In this document: piece after piece, positions 15,371 to 23,316 of the stretch | Layout: every line of letters begins with the position of its first letter | How positions within the stretch are numbered: position 1 is the stretch's first letter | Assembly: GCA_903888765.1 (NCBI GenBank) | Contig: CAISVF010000041.1 | Location: 1 to 39,181 of the forward strand | From: an uncultured Verrucomicrobia subdivision 3 bacterium | GTDB taxonomy: Bacteria; Verrucomicrobiota; Verrucomicrobiia; Limisphaerales; UBA11358 | Length of the DNA stretch: 39,181 nucleotides | Direction: 5' to 3' | Notes under the pieces: model-generated | Databases searched by the model: none | Told to the model about the DNA's origin: nothing | The model's input: only the letters and a program-made list of their open reading frames with translations | Position numbers and translations under genes: made by a program

Positions 15371-16948
15371 TCAATATCCGACGTTTGTGAGTGCCGATGG
15401 CCCGAGGCGTTCCTGCAATTGGGCCAGATACAGGCTGGCAGGCGCAACGTTAGTGCCGTGCGCATCAAAAAGTCCCGACGGCAGGATCGGCCCCTTTGTG
15501 TCCCCGGGCTGCGTGGCAGTGTCAATCTTACCCTGGCAACCAATCGCCCAATTCATGGAGCCGGGCGGTTGCTGGATGATGAAAGATTTGGCCGTGCAAT
15601 TCCAGGCTACGGACCAGCCGATGGTCCAGCCATGCCCCGAACCCATGATGCCACGATTCATCAGTTCAATGCCGCTTTCGGGAACCTGGCAATTATCCAC
15701 TAGCAAACCCGTGCCCCAGCGCATATGCGGCTGGATGTGCCCGTTGCCATGAAATACACCGTTCAAAACCACGACCGGCCCCATCATGCGGGCTCCGGTA
15801 GAAAAATAAAAAAGGTTGTCCCCCGAGGCGGAGCAACGATTCAGGAGCGTTTGGGTGCCACCCGCCCAAAAATCTACCGGCTTGGCCGCGCCGATGCTGG
15901 CCACGGTATGCTGGATATGCACCTGCTCAATGGTGAGCCGGCTGGAGTGTTCGCCAAAATGAAAACTGTTCATGGAATTCTCCACTTCCAAATTGCGAAC
16001 CCAGGCGTCGCTGACCCCGTCTAAGTGCAGTGCTTGATTATGAGGCTGATTGATCGTGACTGCTTGTGGGGGAGACTGGATGCGGAGATTTTCCACGCCA
16101 ATTTGAGTCAGGCGGTCCGACCGGTCCGACTTCACCAAACTGCCGCCAGGTGGATTCAGCCATCGGGCGTCAAAAGAATCTGCCAGCGGTACATCCAGTG
16201 AGACGAAGTTGGTAATACTATTTTGGATGACCCGCTCAGTGTGCATTTCACCAGACACCCAATGTTCCGGCTTGCCGTTACGAACAAGATTATCCATGCC
16301 CATGAATTTTACCCAGGCTGGCGTCGCGGGCCGATTGATGATGACGTAATCACCCGGCTGGAAATAGCCAGCCTTGCTGATGTGAAATGAGGCAGCTCCC
16401 GCAGGGACATATGTGGAGGTTATGGCCATGGGCAGGCCCAAGAATTTGGTTTCGCTTTTACCGCCGATGGAAAAACAAAGATGCGGAGATCCGGTCATTT
16501 GAATGGTCGAACCATTCTTACCTGAGCCGCTGCCGCGCAAAACCACGCCGCTCGCCACGATTTTCAAAGCATTCCGACACCGGTAAATACCGGGAGTCAA
16601 TAAAACGCCACCTCGAAAACCATCGTGTAAATCCAGTCGCGAGACCTGATCAATCCCGTTTTGGATCGCCGTCGTATCGTCGCCGCCAGAAGGGGAAATG
16701 GTTACACGGGGCGGCACATCGGGGAGTTTGATCCCGCCGCCCATGTATCCCGCGTGAGAAAAGTCCATGATATGATCGCCGCCGGGCAGGGGCTGATAGG
16801 CGAGTTTGCCGGCCGAATCGATATGTGCCCATTGGCTGATTGCAGCGGTCACGCCATGCGACTGCAGATAAATACCGGCTGCGAGAGCCAATGCCGGTAG
16901 CACTCTTGTTTGACGACGATTCAAAAAGTGGAGCTTTGGCATGCCCAT
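15371..16948 (-). CDS. Secreted pectin-lyase-fold (right-handed beta-helix) protein
   Basis: 525 residues from the ATG at 16948; another ATG two codons later is equally possible. The open frame extends further upstream but that part has no signal character. A basic N-terminus and hydrophobic stretch (RVLPALALAAGIYLQSHGV) look like a signal peptide. Next come a Gly-rich TISPSGGDDTTAIQNGIDQV segment and GGVLLTPGIYRCRNALKIVASGVVLRGSG, typical of pectate-lyase-superfamily proteins where a parallel beta-helix begins; repeated short rungs with VENLRIQSP and VRNLEVENSM follow. The end, ASLYLAQLQERLGPSA, is a closing motif I associate with this secreted family. A polysaccharide lyase or glycosidase role is likely but I cannot identify catalytic residues. 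It is divergent from the M48 peptidase and 61 bases upstream of the SRP RNA. Confidence 0.72.
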   Translation of the reverse strand: MGMPKLHFLNRRQTRVLPALALAAGIYLQSHGVTAAISQWAHIDSAGKLAYQPLPGGDHIMDFSHAGYMGGGIKLPDVPPRVTISPSGGDDTTAIQNGIDQVSRLDLHDGFRGGVLLTPGIYRCRNALKIVASGVVLRGSGSGKNGSTIQMTGSPHLCFSIGGKSETKFLGLPMAITSTYVPAGAASFHISKAGYFQPGDYVIINRPATPAWVKFMGMDNLVRNGKPEHWVSGEMHTERVIQNSITNFVSLDVPLADSFDARWLNPPGGSLVKSDRSDRLTQIGVENLRIQSPPQAVTINQPHNQALHLDGVSDAWVRNLEVENSMNSFHFGEHSSRLTIEQVHIQHTVASIGAAKPVDFWAGGTQTLLNRCSASGDNLFYFSTGARMMGPVVVLNGVFHGNGHIQPHMRWGTGLLVDNCQVPESGIELMNRGIMGSGHGWTIGWSVAWNCTAKSFIIQQPPGSMNWAIGCQGKIDTATQPGDTKGPILPSGLFDAHGTNVAPASLYLAQLQERLGPSALTNVGY

Positions 16949-17086
16949 TAGGACGAAAGATGTCCGCGTTTGGTTGCTGCTTATCTGCGATTGTGGAACC
17001 GAAAGTCGAGGCTTGCGGGGCAGTTTCTCAAAAATTGCTGCCAGATCATGATGGAATCCGTATGCTGGTTTACCGTGAGTGAAGCC

Positions 17087-18229
17087 ATGCAAGGGTTTGA
17101 TGCCTACATCTGCCATCCACTGTTTGGCAGTGAGATGATGCGGGGGCACTTTGTGCTTAATCGCAATGCGTTGCATTTTAACTCGGCTGGGGAGCCGTTC
17201 GTTTTGCCTCTGGATGCGACTCTAGTTGAAATCGGCGATGATCCGGACTGGATTACATTGGGCGACCGGCGGCAGCCGGAGCTGAAGTTTTTTATCACGC
17301 GACTCATTCTGGAAGATGACCGATTTATTCAGGCTCAGCCCATTCGAGGTCAATTGGAGGCATCGCTGGGGCGGAGAGAATGGCTGCGCCGGATTAAAGT
17401 AACGGTGGTTTTTCTGGTAGGGTTTGGCGTGCTGGCGTGGACGCTTTCTTTTGTGCTGGGGTGGGGAGTCCGGGTCGCCGTCCGTGGTATTTCTGTGAAG
17501 CGCGAAATAGGCTTCGGAGCGGAGGCATTTGCAAAAATCGAGAAGCGGATGGGGTTACTTGACGACCCCAATGCCCTCAAACAATTGACCGCAGTGGCAG
17601 CTCCGCTCTTGCCGGCCGTTCCCTCGCGGGGAATTCCGCTGCAATTTTATATTTCGCCCGGTTTGCCCAATGCTTTTGCCTTGCCGGGCGGACGCATTGT
17701 TGTGACTGCCGGTTTGCTAAATTTGCTGGATCAACCCGAGGAGCTCCTTGGAGTTCTTGCCCATGAATCTGCGCACATCGCCCAGCGCCACGCCTTTCAG
17801 CATATGATCGCTGGCCGGGGGCCCATGTATTTGCTGGAAATTCTTACCGGTGGTCAGGATAAGGCTTTGAACCTGATGGCGTTCCCGGCCGAATTATTGA
17901 TCTATGAAAGTTTTTCCCAGCGGTATGAGCGGGAGGCAGATGCGTATGGCTGGGATTATCTGGTGGCAGCAAAAATCAACCCGCACGGCATGATTGACGC
18001 GCTAAACAAGCTGAAGCATTTCGAAACGGAAATGCGCGGTACCAATCAATCCTCGGCTTTTGCCAGCCATCCCGATCTGGACCAGCGGCTCCGCTGGCTG
18101 GAGGCTAAATGGACGACCATGCGGGATAAAGACCATTTTATTTCATGCACGAATGCCATGCCAAAAGTGGCTGGTGAAAACAACGCCCGCAATCCGTTTC
18201 TCAAAATCCTGTCGGGCGGGAAGTTTTAG
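17087..18229 (+). CDS. M48-family membrane metallopeptidase
   Basis: 380 residues from the ATG at 17087 (MQGFDAYICHPLFG), chosen because the protein family starts with such a short beta-rich domain; the frame is open 39 codons further up and in-frame ATGs at 17048/17051 are alternatives. After an N-terminal ~100-residue domain comes a transmembrane helix (VTVVFLVGFGVLAWTLSFVL). The peptidase domain has the zinc motif HESAH (His226, Glu227, His230) and the third ligand region YEREADAYG (Glu281). GLPNAFALPGGRIVVTAGLL is the usual M48 strand before the active site. The C-terminal SHPDLDQRLRWLE is the common SxHPxxxxR motif. It likely cleaves membrane or periplasmic proteins (HtpX/BepA-like). Its last four bases overlap the convergent FHA gene. 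Confidence 0.9.
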   Translation: MQGFDAYICHPLFGSEMMRGHFVLNRNALHFNSAGEPFVLPLDATLVEIGDDPDWITLGDRRQPELKFFITRLILEDDRFIQAQPIRGQLEASLGRREWLRRIKVTVVFLVGFGVLAWTLSFVLGWGVRVAVRGISVKREIGFGAEAFAKIEKRMGLLDDPNALKQLTAVAAPLLPAVPSRGIPLQFYISPGLPNAFALPGGRIVVTAGLLNLLDQPEELLGVLAHESAHIAQRHAFQHMIAGRGPMYLLEILTGGQDKALNLMAFPAELLIYESFSQRYEREADAYGWDYLVAAKINPHGMIDALNKLKHFETEMRGTNQSSAFASHPDLDQRLRWLEAKWTTMRDKDHFISCTNAMPKVAGENNARNPFLKILSGGKF

Positions 18230-19455
18230 GTGAACCAGCCAAGCTCGTATTTTTTATTGCGGTAGAGTAGCCCGAGAATCCGCATTTCTACGATCATCAA
18301 GTAGAGTTGGATCAGGCTTAACAGGATCGTGGGGAGCAATGGCACTGGCAGCAGGGTTTTCAAATGCCCGTTCAATAGCCAGCGGAGGAGGAGAATGAAC
18401 GAGAGCATCACGACCGTTAAGAGGTATTCCTTCAGCACCTTGGCAATGGAGGGGATGATCAGCAGTGGATTCAGCGCCACGACTGAGTCGAACATGGCGA
18501 CCGCCATGAAAGCCATCGGAAAATAGACACAGCCCAGTACCATCAGCGCCGGAGTGGCCCAGCCCAGCCAAGCGGTGTCGGTAGAACTCGAACCGGCCGC
18601 ATAAATGGTCAAGCCGATGGCCGGCGCGAAGCAGACAAGGATCGTGACCATTAATTGGCGGAAAGGCGACACAATGTCATTGCTGTAATCACTGATCTCC
18701 GGCCATTCCGGCATTTCTTCCTCGCCCAGGGCGGAAGCGTTCAAGATGCGGCGCAGGTAAGCCATCAGGTAGCCGGTGCCCAAGACGGTGAGAAAGCCCA
18801 TCGCCACCCAACCGTAGATCAGGCCGTATTTTGCAATGGAGCGGGTTCCATCAAGGATTAAAAAGAACACGGTCCCGACGGCAATTAAAATCAATCCGTC
18901 CCCTTTGAAGGGGTACATAAAAGCGTCCAGAATCTGGCTCCCGAACGTTTTTTCCACCTCATCCTCCGCCGCCGAAACGGGAGTCAGCGGCGCACATTCA
19001 GCTGCGCAGGCACGGCAGAAGTATTTGTTTTTGCCGCCGGCAAAACGAGAGTTGACACACATCTCGCAAAAATGGCCATGGCACTTCGGGCATAGATGCC
19101 GGGCGGAATTATGGGGATGAAATTTGCAAACCGCATTGCTGGTGATCCGCGCGGTAATGACCGGGGCGGTGGGTTGATCCAACTGCAGCCGGACTTCGCC
19201 CAATTGCAGCATTTGCCCGGGAAGCAGGGCTGCTTCGGCCACCGGTTTGCCGTCAATGTAGGTGCCATTGGATGAGCCGAGGTCTTTGATCGTCACCCCG
19301 AAATCTGTGGAGGAAATTTCACAGTGATGACTGGAAATGGATGGATGGGCAATGACGCACTGGTTACCTTCCACGCGACCGAGATTAACGGTGCCGTTTG
19401 GCAGAGGGATTTCCCAGGCACTCTCAGTCCCGGGATTGACGATGAGGCGTCGCAT
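18226..19455 (-). CDS. FHA-domain / zinc-finger polytopic membrane protein
   Basis: 409 residues. Residues ~5-92 form an FHA phosphothreonine-binding domain with Arg27 (NLGR), Ser42/His43 (SSHH) and DLGSSNGTYIDGK. Residues 110-154 form a B-box-like zinc-binding cluster (Cys110, His113, Cys122, Cys125, Cys130, Cys133, Cys147, Cys150, Cys154). Residues ~180-405 carry at least five hydrophobic segments, a Yip1/DUF4013-like membrane part (LNPLLIIPSIAKVLKEYLLT). The cytosolic FHA suggests signalling by Ser/Thr phosphorylation, but no kinase or phosphatase gene lies nearby. It converges with the M48 peptidase with a 4-base overlap. The N-terminal domains are clear; the function is unknown. Confidence 0.82.
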   Translation of the reverse strand: MRRLIVNPGTESAWEIPLPNGTVNLGRVEGNQCVIAHPSISSHHCEISSTDFGVTIKDLGSSNGTYIDGKPVAEAALLPGQMLQLGEVRLQLDQPTAPVITARITSNAVCKFHPHNSARHLCPKCHGHFCEMCVNSRFAGGKNKYFCRACAAECAPLTPVSAAEDEVEKTFGSQILDAFMYPFKGDGLILIAVGTVFFLILDGTRSIAKYGLIYGWVAMGFLTVLGTGYLMAYLRRILNASALGEEEMPEWPEISDYSNDIVSPFRQLMVTILVCFAPAIGLTIYAAGSSSTDTAWLGWATPALMVLGCVYFPMAFMAVAMFDSVVALNPLLIIPSIAKVLKEYLLTVVMLSFILLLRWLLNGHLKTLLPVPLLPTILLSLIQLYLMIVEMRILGLLYRNKKYELGWFT

Positions 19456-19653
19456 TCAAAAAGCCTGCTTTTCCTGGCCCCGACATGTCAACGCTAATGT
19501 TGGCAGATTTCCTTAATGTGAATTTTTTTGCCATTCAAATTTGCTTTTCTTCAATCGAATTCTCGTTATACTGGCCAACTCTGAATGCGTTGCCTTGAGA
19601 CTAGGGAAGTGATTTAAAAGTCAGTGGGGCAATAATTCTTTGATTATACGCAC

Positions 19654-21444
19654 ATGGACGCCGCACACATACGAAATTTCAGCATCATCGCCCACATTGA
19701 TCACGGGAAAACCACTCTTTCCGACCGGTTGTTGCACATGACGGGCACGATTGCTACGCGTGACATGTCGGATCAGTTGCTCGACGCGATGGATTTGGAA
19801 AGGGAGCGGGGGATTACCATCAAGGCGCATCCGGTGACGATGCTTTACAAAGCCCGTAATGGTGAAACCTACGAATTAAACTTGATTGACACACCTGGTC
19901 ACGTGGATTTTGCCTACGAGGTTTCCCGCAGTTTGAGTGCCTGTGAAGGTGCCTTGCTGGTGATTGATGCGGCGCAGGGGGTCGAGGCTCAGACGGTGGC
20001 GAATTACCATCTTGCCGCAAAATTGAACCTCACCATTATCCCGGTCATCAACAAGATTGATCTGGGGCATGCCAACGTCCCCCAGGCTAAACAGCAGTTG
20101 GAAGAAGTGCTGGCGATTCCCAGTGAATGGGCGATTCCATGCAGCGCCAAGCAAGGCATTGGCATTGAGGATATTCTGGAAGCCATCGTGGCGCGCGTTC
20201 CACCTCCAAAACCGACCGGGGAGCCGAGTTTGCAGGCTCTGGCGTTTGATTCCTATTTTGATACCTACAAAGGCGTGGTCACGCATGTGCGCGTGTTTAA
20301 CGGTGAATTGAAACCAGGCCAGCAAGTAAAGCTGCTGCATTCCGGAAAAAACGTCGAGGTGAAGGAAGTTGGCAGTTTTAATCCTAAACCGTATGAGCGG
20401 GAAAAATTGCAGGTAGGCGAGACTGGTTATTTTACTGCTAATATCAAGAGCGCGGCGGAAGTAAAGATGGGCGACACGATTACGGATGCCCGGAATCCGT
20501 CAGGTGTGCTGCCTGGTTTCAAGGAAATTCACCCGATGGTGTTCAGCGGGATTTATCCGATCAACACGGCTGATTACGAGCAATTGAAGTCCTCGATGGG
20601 CAAGCTCAAGCTTAACGACTCAGCTTTCGTGTACTCCTCTGAAACCTCCGTGGCGTTGGGCTTTGGCTTTCGCTGCGGCTTCCTTGGCCTCTTGCATTTG
20701 GAGATTGTGCAGGAACGATTGCGCCGTGAATACGACATGGACATTATCGCCACGTATCCCAGCGTAGTATATAAAATTTTCCTGTCGGATGGAACCATGA
20801 AAGAAGTGGATAATCCAGCTTTCATGCCCGATGTGACCTATATTGCGAAGATTGAAGAGCCGATGGTGAAAGCTTTCGTGATTTGCCCGAATGAAAACAT
20901 CGGCGACATGATGGCGCTTATTTCCGAAAAACGCGGCAATGTGGATCACACTGAGACTCTAGACTCGCGCCGTGTGATGCTAACGAGTTTGATCCCCCTC
21001 AACGAAATTCTGATTGATTTTCACGACCGCATCAAGAGTATCACGCGCGGATTTGGCTCCATGGATTACGAGCCGGACGAATACATGGAGAGCGACATGG
21101 TCAAACTGGACATGCTGGTGAATGCTGAACCGATGGATGCTTTCTCTTGCATTGTGCATCGCACCAAGGCGGAGGGGCGGGGGCGAGCGCTGGCAGAAAA
21201 ACTCAAGGAAGTTATTCCCAGACAGCAGTTTCAGGTGAAAATTCAGGCGGCCATTGGTGGAAAGATTGTAGCATCCGAAGTCATCAGTGCCTTCCGCAAA
21301 GATGTGACGGCAAAATGTTATGGCGGCGACGTTTCCCGCAAGCGCAAGTTGCTTGAGAAACAGAAGGAGGGCAAGAAGCGGATGAAATCAATTGGCAACG
21401 TGAATATTCCGCAAGAAGCGTTCATCGAAGTGCTGAAGGCCTGA
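19654..21444 (+). CDS. lepA: Elongation factor 4 (LepA), ribosome back-translocating GTPase
   Basis: 596 residues (E. coli 599). GTPase motifs: G1 AHIDHGKT at 13-20, G2/switch I in RERGITIKAHPVTM, G3 DTPGHVDF from Asp79, G4 NKID at 133-136. The LepA-specific C-terminal domain contains GFGSMDYEPDEYMESDMVKLD and KVIPRQQF-type EVIPRQQFQVKIQAAIGG, followed by YGGDVSRKRKLLEKQKEGKK. It binds stalled ribosomes at the membrane or in the cytosol. A weak -10-like TATACT lies at 19567-19572, without a well-spaced -35. The gene is monocistronic, with a palindromic element after the stop. Confidence 0.97.
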   Translation: MDAAHIRNFSIIAHIDHGKTTLSDRLLHMTGTIATRDMSDQLLDAMDLERERGITIKAHPVTMLYKARNGETYELNLIDTPGHVDFAYEVSRSLSACEGALLVIDAAQGVEAQTVANYHLAAKLNLTIIPVINKIDLGHANVPQAKQQLEEVLAIPSEWAIPCSAKQGIGIEDILEAIVARVPPPKPTGEPSLQALAFDSYFDTYKGVVTHVRVFNGELKPGQQVKLLHSGKNVEVKEVGSFNPKPYEREKLQVGETGYFTANIKSAAEVKMGDTITDARNPSGVLPGFKEIHPMVFSGIYPINTADYEQLKSSMGKLKLNDSAFVYSSETSVALGFGFRCGFLGLLHLEIVQERLRREYDMDIIATYPSVVYKIFLSDGTMKEVDNPAFMPDVTYIAKIEEPMVKAFVICPNENIGDMMALISEKRGNVDHTETLDSRRVMLTSLIPLNEILIDFHDRIKSITRGFGSMDYEPDEYMESDMVKLDMLVNAEPMDAFSCIVHRTKAEGRGRALAEKLKEVIPRQQFQVKIQAAIGGKIVASEVISAFRKDVTAKCYGGDVSRKRKLLEKQKEGKKRMKSIGNVNIPQEAFIEVLKA

Positions 21445-21544
21445 TTTTATTCCAAGTCTTGTCTGTCGGTTCTTCAGTTAGTCAAGCTTTGATGGATTGG
21501 CAAAAGATTATATCCTGCTGCCTCGTTAAGCAGTCGCTCAAGGC

Positions 21545-21600
21545 ATTATTCCGCTTTTCGTCGCACCACGAAGTGCAGCCGCGAGGCGACGCTGAATAAT
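21545..21600 (+). terminator. Imperfect palindrome after lepA, terminator-like
   Basis: ATTATTC (21545-21551) pairs with GAATAAT (21594-21600), and inside it CGTCGC (21559-21564) pairs with GCGACG (21586-21591). An alternative small stem TTCGT/ACGAA sits within. It is followed on the + strand by TTTTATTAC. It lies in the gap between convergent lepA and the MFS gene, so a terminator of lepA is the best guess; an extragenic palindromic repeat is the alternative. Confidence 0.45.
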
Positions 21601-21667
21601 TTTTATTACAATACCGAGGTTAAAATTTATCCTGTTTGAAAAAATCATAAGACCTGGTCGATAGGTT

Positions 21668-23059
21668 TTAAGGTTGCATGCCCAGCTTATGTTGTATGTC
21701 CTCGAGCGCCACGCCTTTGGTTTCGATCACCGCGGTTTTCACCCACACGAGTTGGAGCACCATCATGAAGGCGAAAAACGCGAACACATAGCCCGGCGCG
21801 AACGCCGTGACCATCTGCGGAAAAAATGTCGTCAGCGCCGCTGCAAACACCCAGTGCGTACCACAGCCCAATGCCTGTCCTTCTGCGCGGTGGCGGTTCG
21901 GAAAAATTTCCGAAATATAGACCCAGATTACCGCGCCCTGGCCGACCGCGTGCGCAGCGATGAAAGCGAAGATGCACGCCGGAACAATGGCGTAGTGCTG
22001 GGTGAAAAACGCCCAGGAGGTCAACCCCAGAGAAGCGATATAGCCAAATGATCCGATAAACAGCAGCTTGCGACGCCCCAACCGGTCAATTAGCCTCAGG
22101 CCGACAAAGGTGAAGAGCAGGTTGGTGATACCGATGCCGACAGATTGCAGCAGCGCTGCCTTTTCGCCCAAGCCCGTCATCTCGAAAATGCGCGGAGCGA
22201 AATACAACACCGCGTTGATGCCGGAAAGCTGATTGAAGAACGCGATCAGAAACGCCAGCATAATTGGCACGCGCAGGCGCCAGGCCCAGAAATTTGCAGC
22301 GGTCCCGGCCCCGGAATGTGAGGCGGACTGAATTTCATCCACGTGCGCCTGCAATTCCGCCGGCGTTTTATCCGGCTCTATCATTTGCAACACGGCCAAA
22401 CCCGCCGCGCGGTCACCTTGTCGCGCGATCAGCCAGCGCGGGCTTTCCGGCAAGCCAAAACACAGCACAGCATAAATCACGGAGGGAATTGCCGCGATGC
22501 CCAGCATCCAGCGCCAGCCGTCATCGCTGCCAATGCCGGCGATAATGGCATTAGAAGCGAAGGCGACGATGATACCAAAGACGATATTGAACTGAAACAT
22601 GCCCGCGAGTCGTCCACGATGCGCCGGGGGTGAGATTTCCGAAATGTAAAGCGGCGCGGCTACTGTCGAAACACCGATGCCAATTCCGCCGATGATACGG
22701 GCGCCAATGAATAGGCCCACGCCATTGGCAAACGCGCAGCCGATGGCCGAAATCACATACAGCGCGCCAATGAACAGCAGCGTTCTTTTGCGACCAAACT
22801 TATCGGTTGGCCAGCCGCCAAACAAGGCGCCGAGCACCGTTCCGTAGAGGGCTGAACCCATCGCCAGCCCGTGCATGCCGGCGCTCAAACCCCAGAGTTT
22901 CTGAATCGTCTGCTCGGCCCCGGAAATGACCACGGTATCGAAGCCGAACAAAAAACCGGCCAGCGCCGAGGTGATGGCCCAATAAAAAATCCGCCAATTT
23001 ATGCTTTTGCCAGAAGGGCTGCCTAAACAAATCGCTGTGGATGAGGTGGGACTGTTCAT
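21668..23059 (-). CDS. MFS sugar porter (SP family, XylE/GalP-like)
   Basis: 463 residues from the ATG at 23059 (MNSPTSSTAICLG); the frame extends 31 codons further without merit. Twelve hydrophobic segments are evident. Sugar-porter signatures are present: GFLFGFDTVVISGAE in helix 1, GWPTDKFGRKR in the loop 2-3 (G-x3-D-x-x-GRR type), PESPRWL after helix 6, FNQLSGINAVLYFAPRIF (QxxGINxxxYY-type) in helix 7, and DRLGRRKL in the second half. It is probably a proton/sugar symporter for a hexose or pentose in the cytoplasmic membrane. It is divergent from opgG; the shared ~257-base region holds repeats that could regulate either gene. Confidence 0.93.
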   Translation of the reverse strand: MNSPTSSTAICLGSPSGKSINWRIFYWAITSALAGFLFGFDTVVISGAEQTIQKLWGLSAGMHGLAMGSALYGTVLGALFGGWPTDKFGRKRTLLFIGALYVISAIGCAFANGVGLFIGARIIGGIGIGVSTVAAPLYISEISPPAHRGRLAGMFQFNIVFGIIVAFASNAIIAGIGSDDGWRWMLGIAAIPSVIYAVLCFGLPESPRWLIARQGDRAAGLAVLQMIEPDKTPAELQAHVDEIQSASHSGAGTAANFWAWRLRVPIMLAFLIAFFNQLSGINAVLYFAPRIFEMTGLGEKAALLQSVGIGITNLLFTFVGLRLIDRLGRRKLLFIGSFGYIASLGLTSWAFFTQHYAIVPACIFAFIAAHAVGQGAVIWVYISEIFPNRHRAEGQALGCGTHWVFAAALTTFFPQMVTAFAPGYVFAFFAFMMVLQLVWVKTAVIETKGVALEDIQHKLGMQP

Positions 23060-23247
23060 TTTCAATATTTGGTATGCCGAGGCATTGGTCAGGCGGTCAC
23101 TGGCAGCAAGGGGAGCCGCTCCGCTGCGAGAATCGCTAGGAGCAACGGTCACGAGAGCCGTCTGCTGACCGAGAACGCACGGCGGTTAAAATTTGGCAGG
23201 GATATATCATGTCGTCAATGTCCTTCCGCGGAGTTGGAGAGCCTGGA

Positions 23248-23299
23248 GTTGAATCACGCTGTCGCGGTTGAGTCACGCTTGCAAATTTGCCCAATTTGG
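23248..23299 (+). promoter_or_regulatory. Direct repeat and palindromes upstream of opgG
   Basis: GTTGAATCACGCT (23248-23260) and GTTGAGTCACGCT (23267-23279) are direct repeats with one mismatch, start-to-start 19 bases. Immediately after come the palindromes GCAAATTTGC (23281-23290) and CCAATTTGG (23291-23299), ending 17 bases before the opgG ATG. They look like regulator binding sites. Confidence 0.4.
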
Positions 23300-23316
23300 G
23301 TATTCCTTTTGTCGAG

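Noticed and set aside
16949-17176. N-terminal extension of the beta-helix protein frame
   Set aside because: The extra residues lack signal features and overlap the start of the divergent M48 peptidase; the ATG at 16948 or 16942 directly precedes a good signal peptide.
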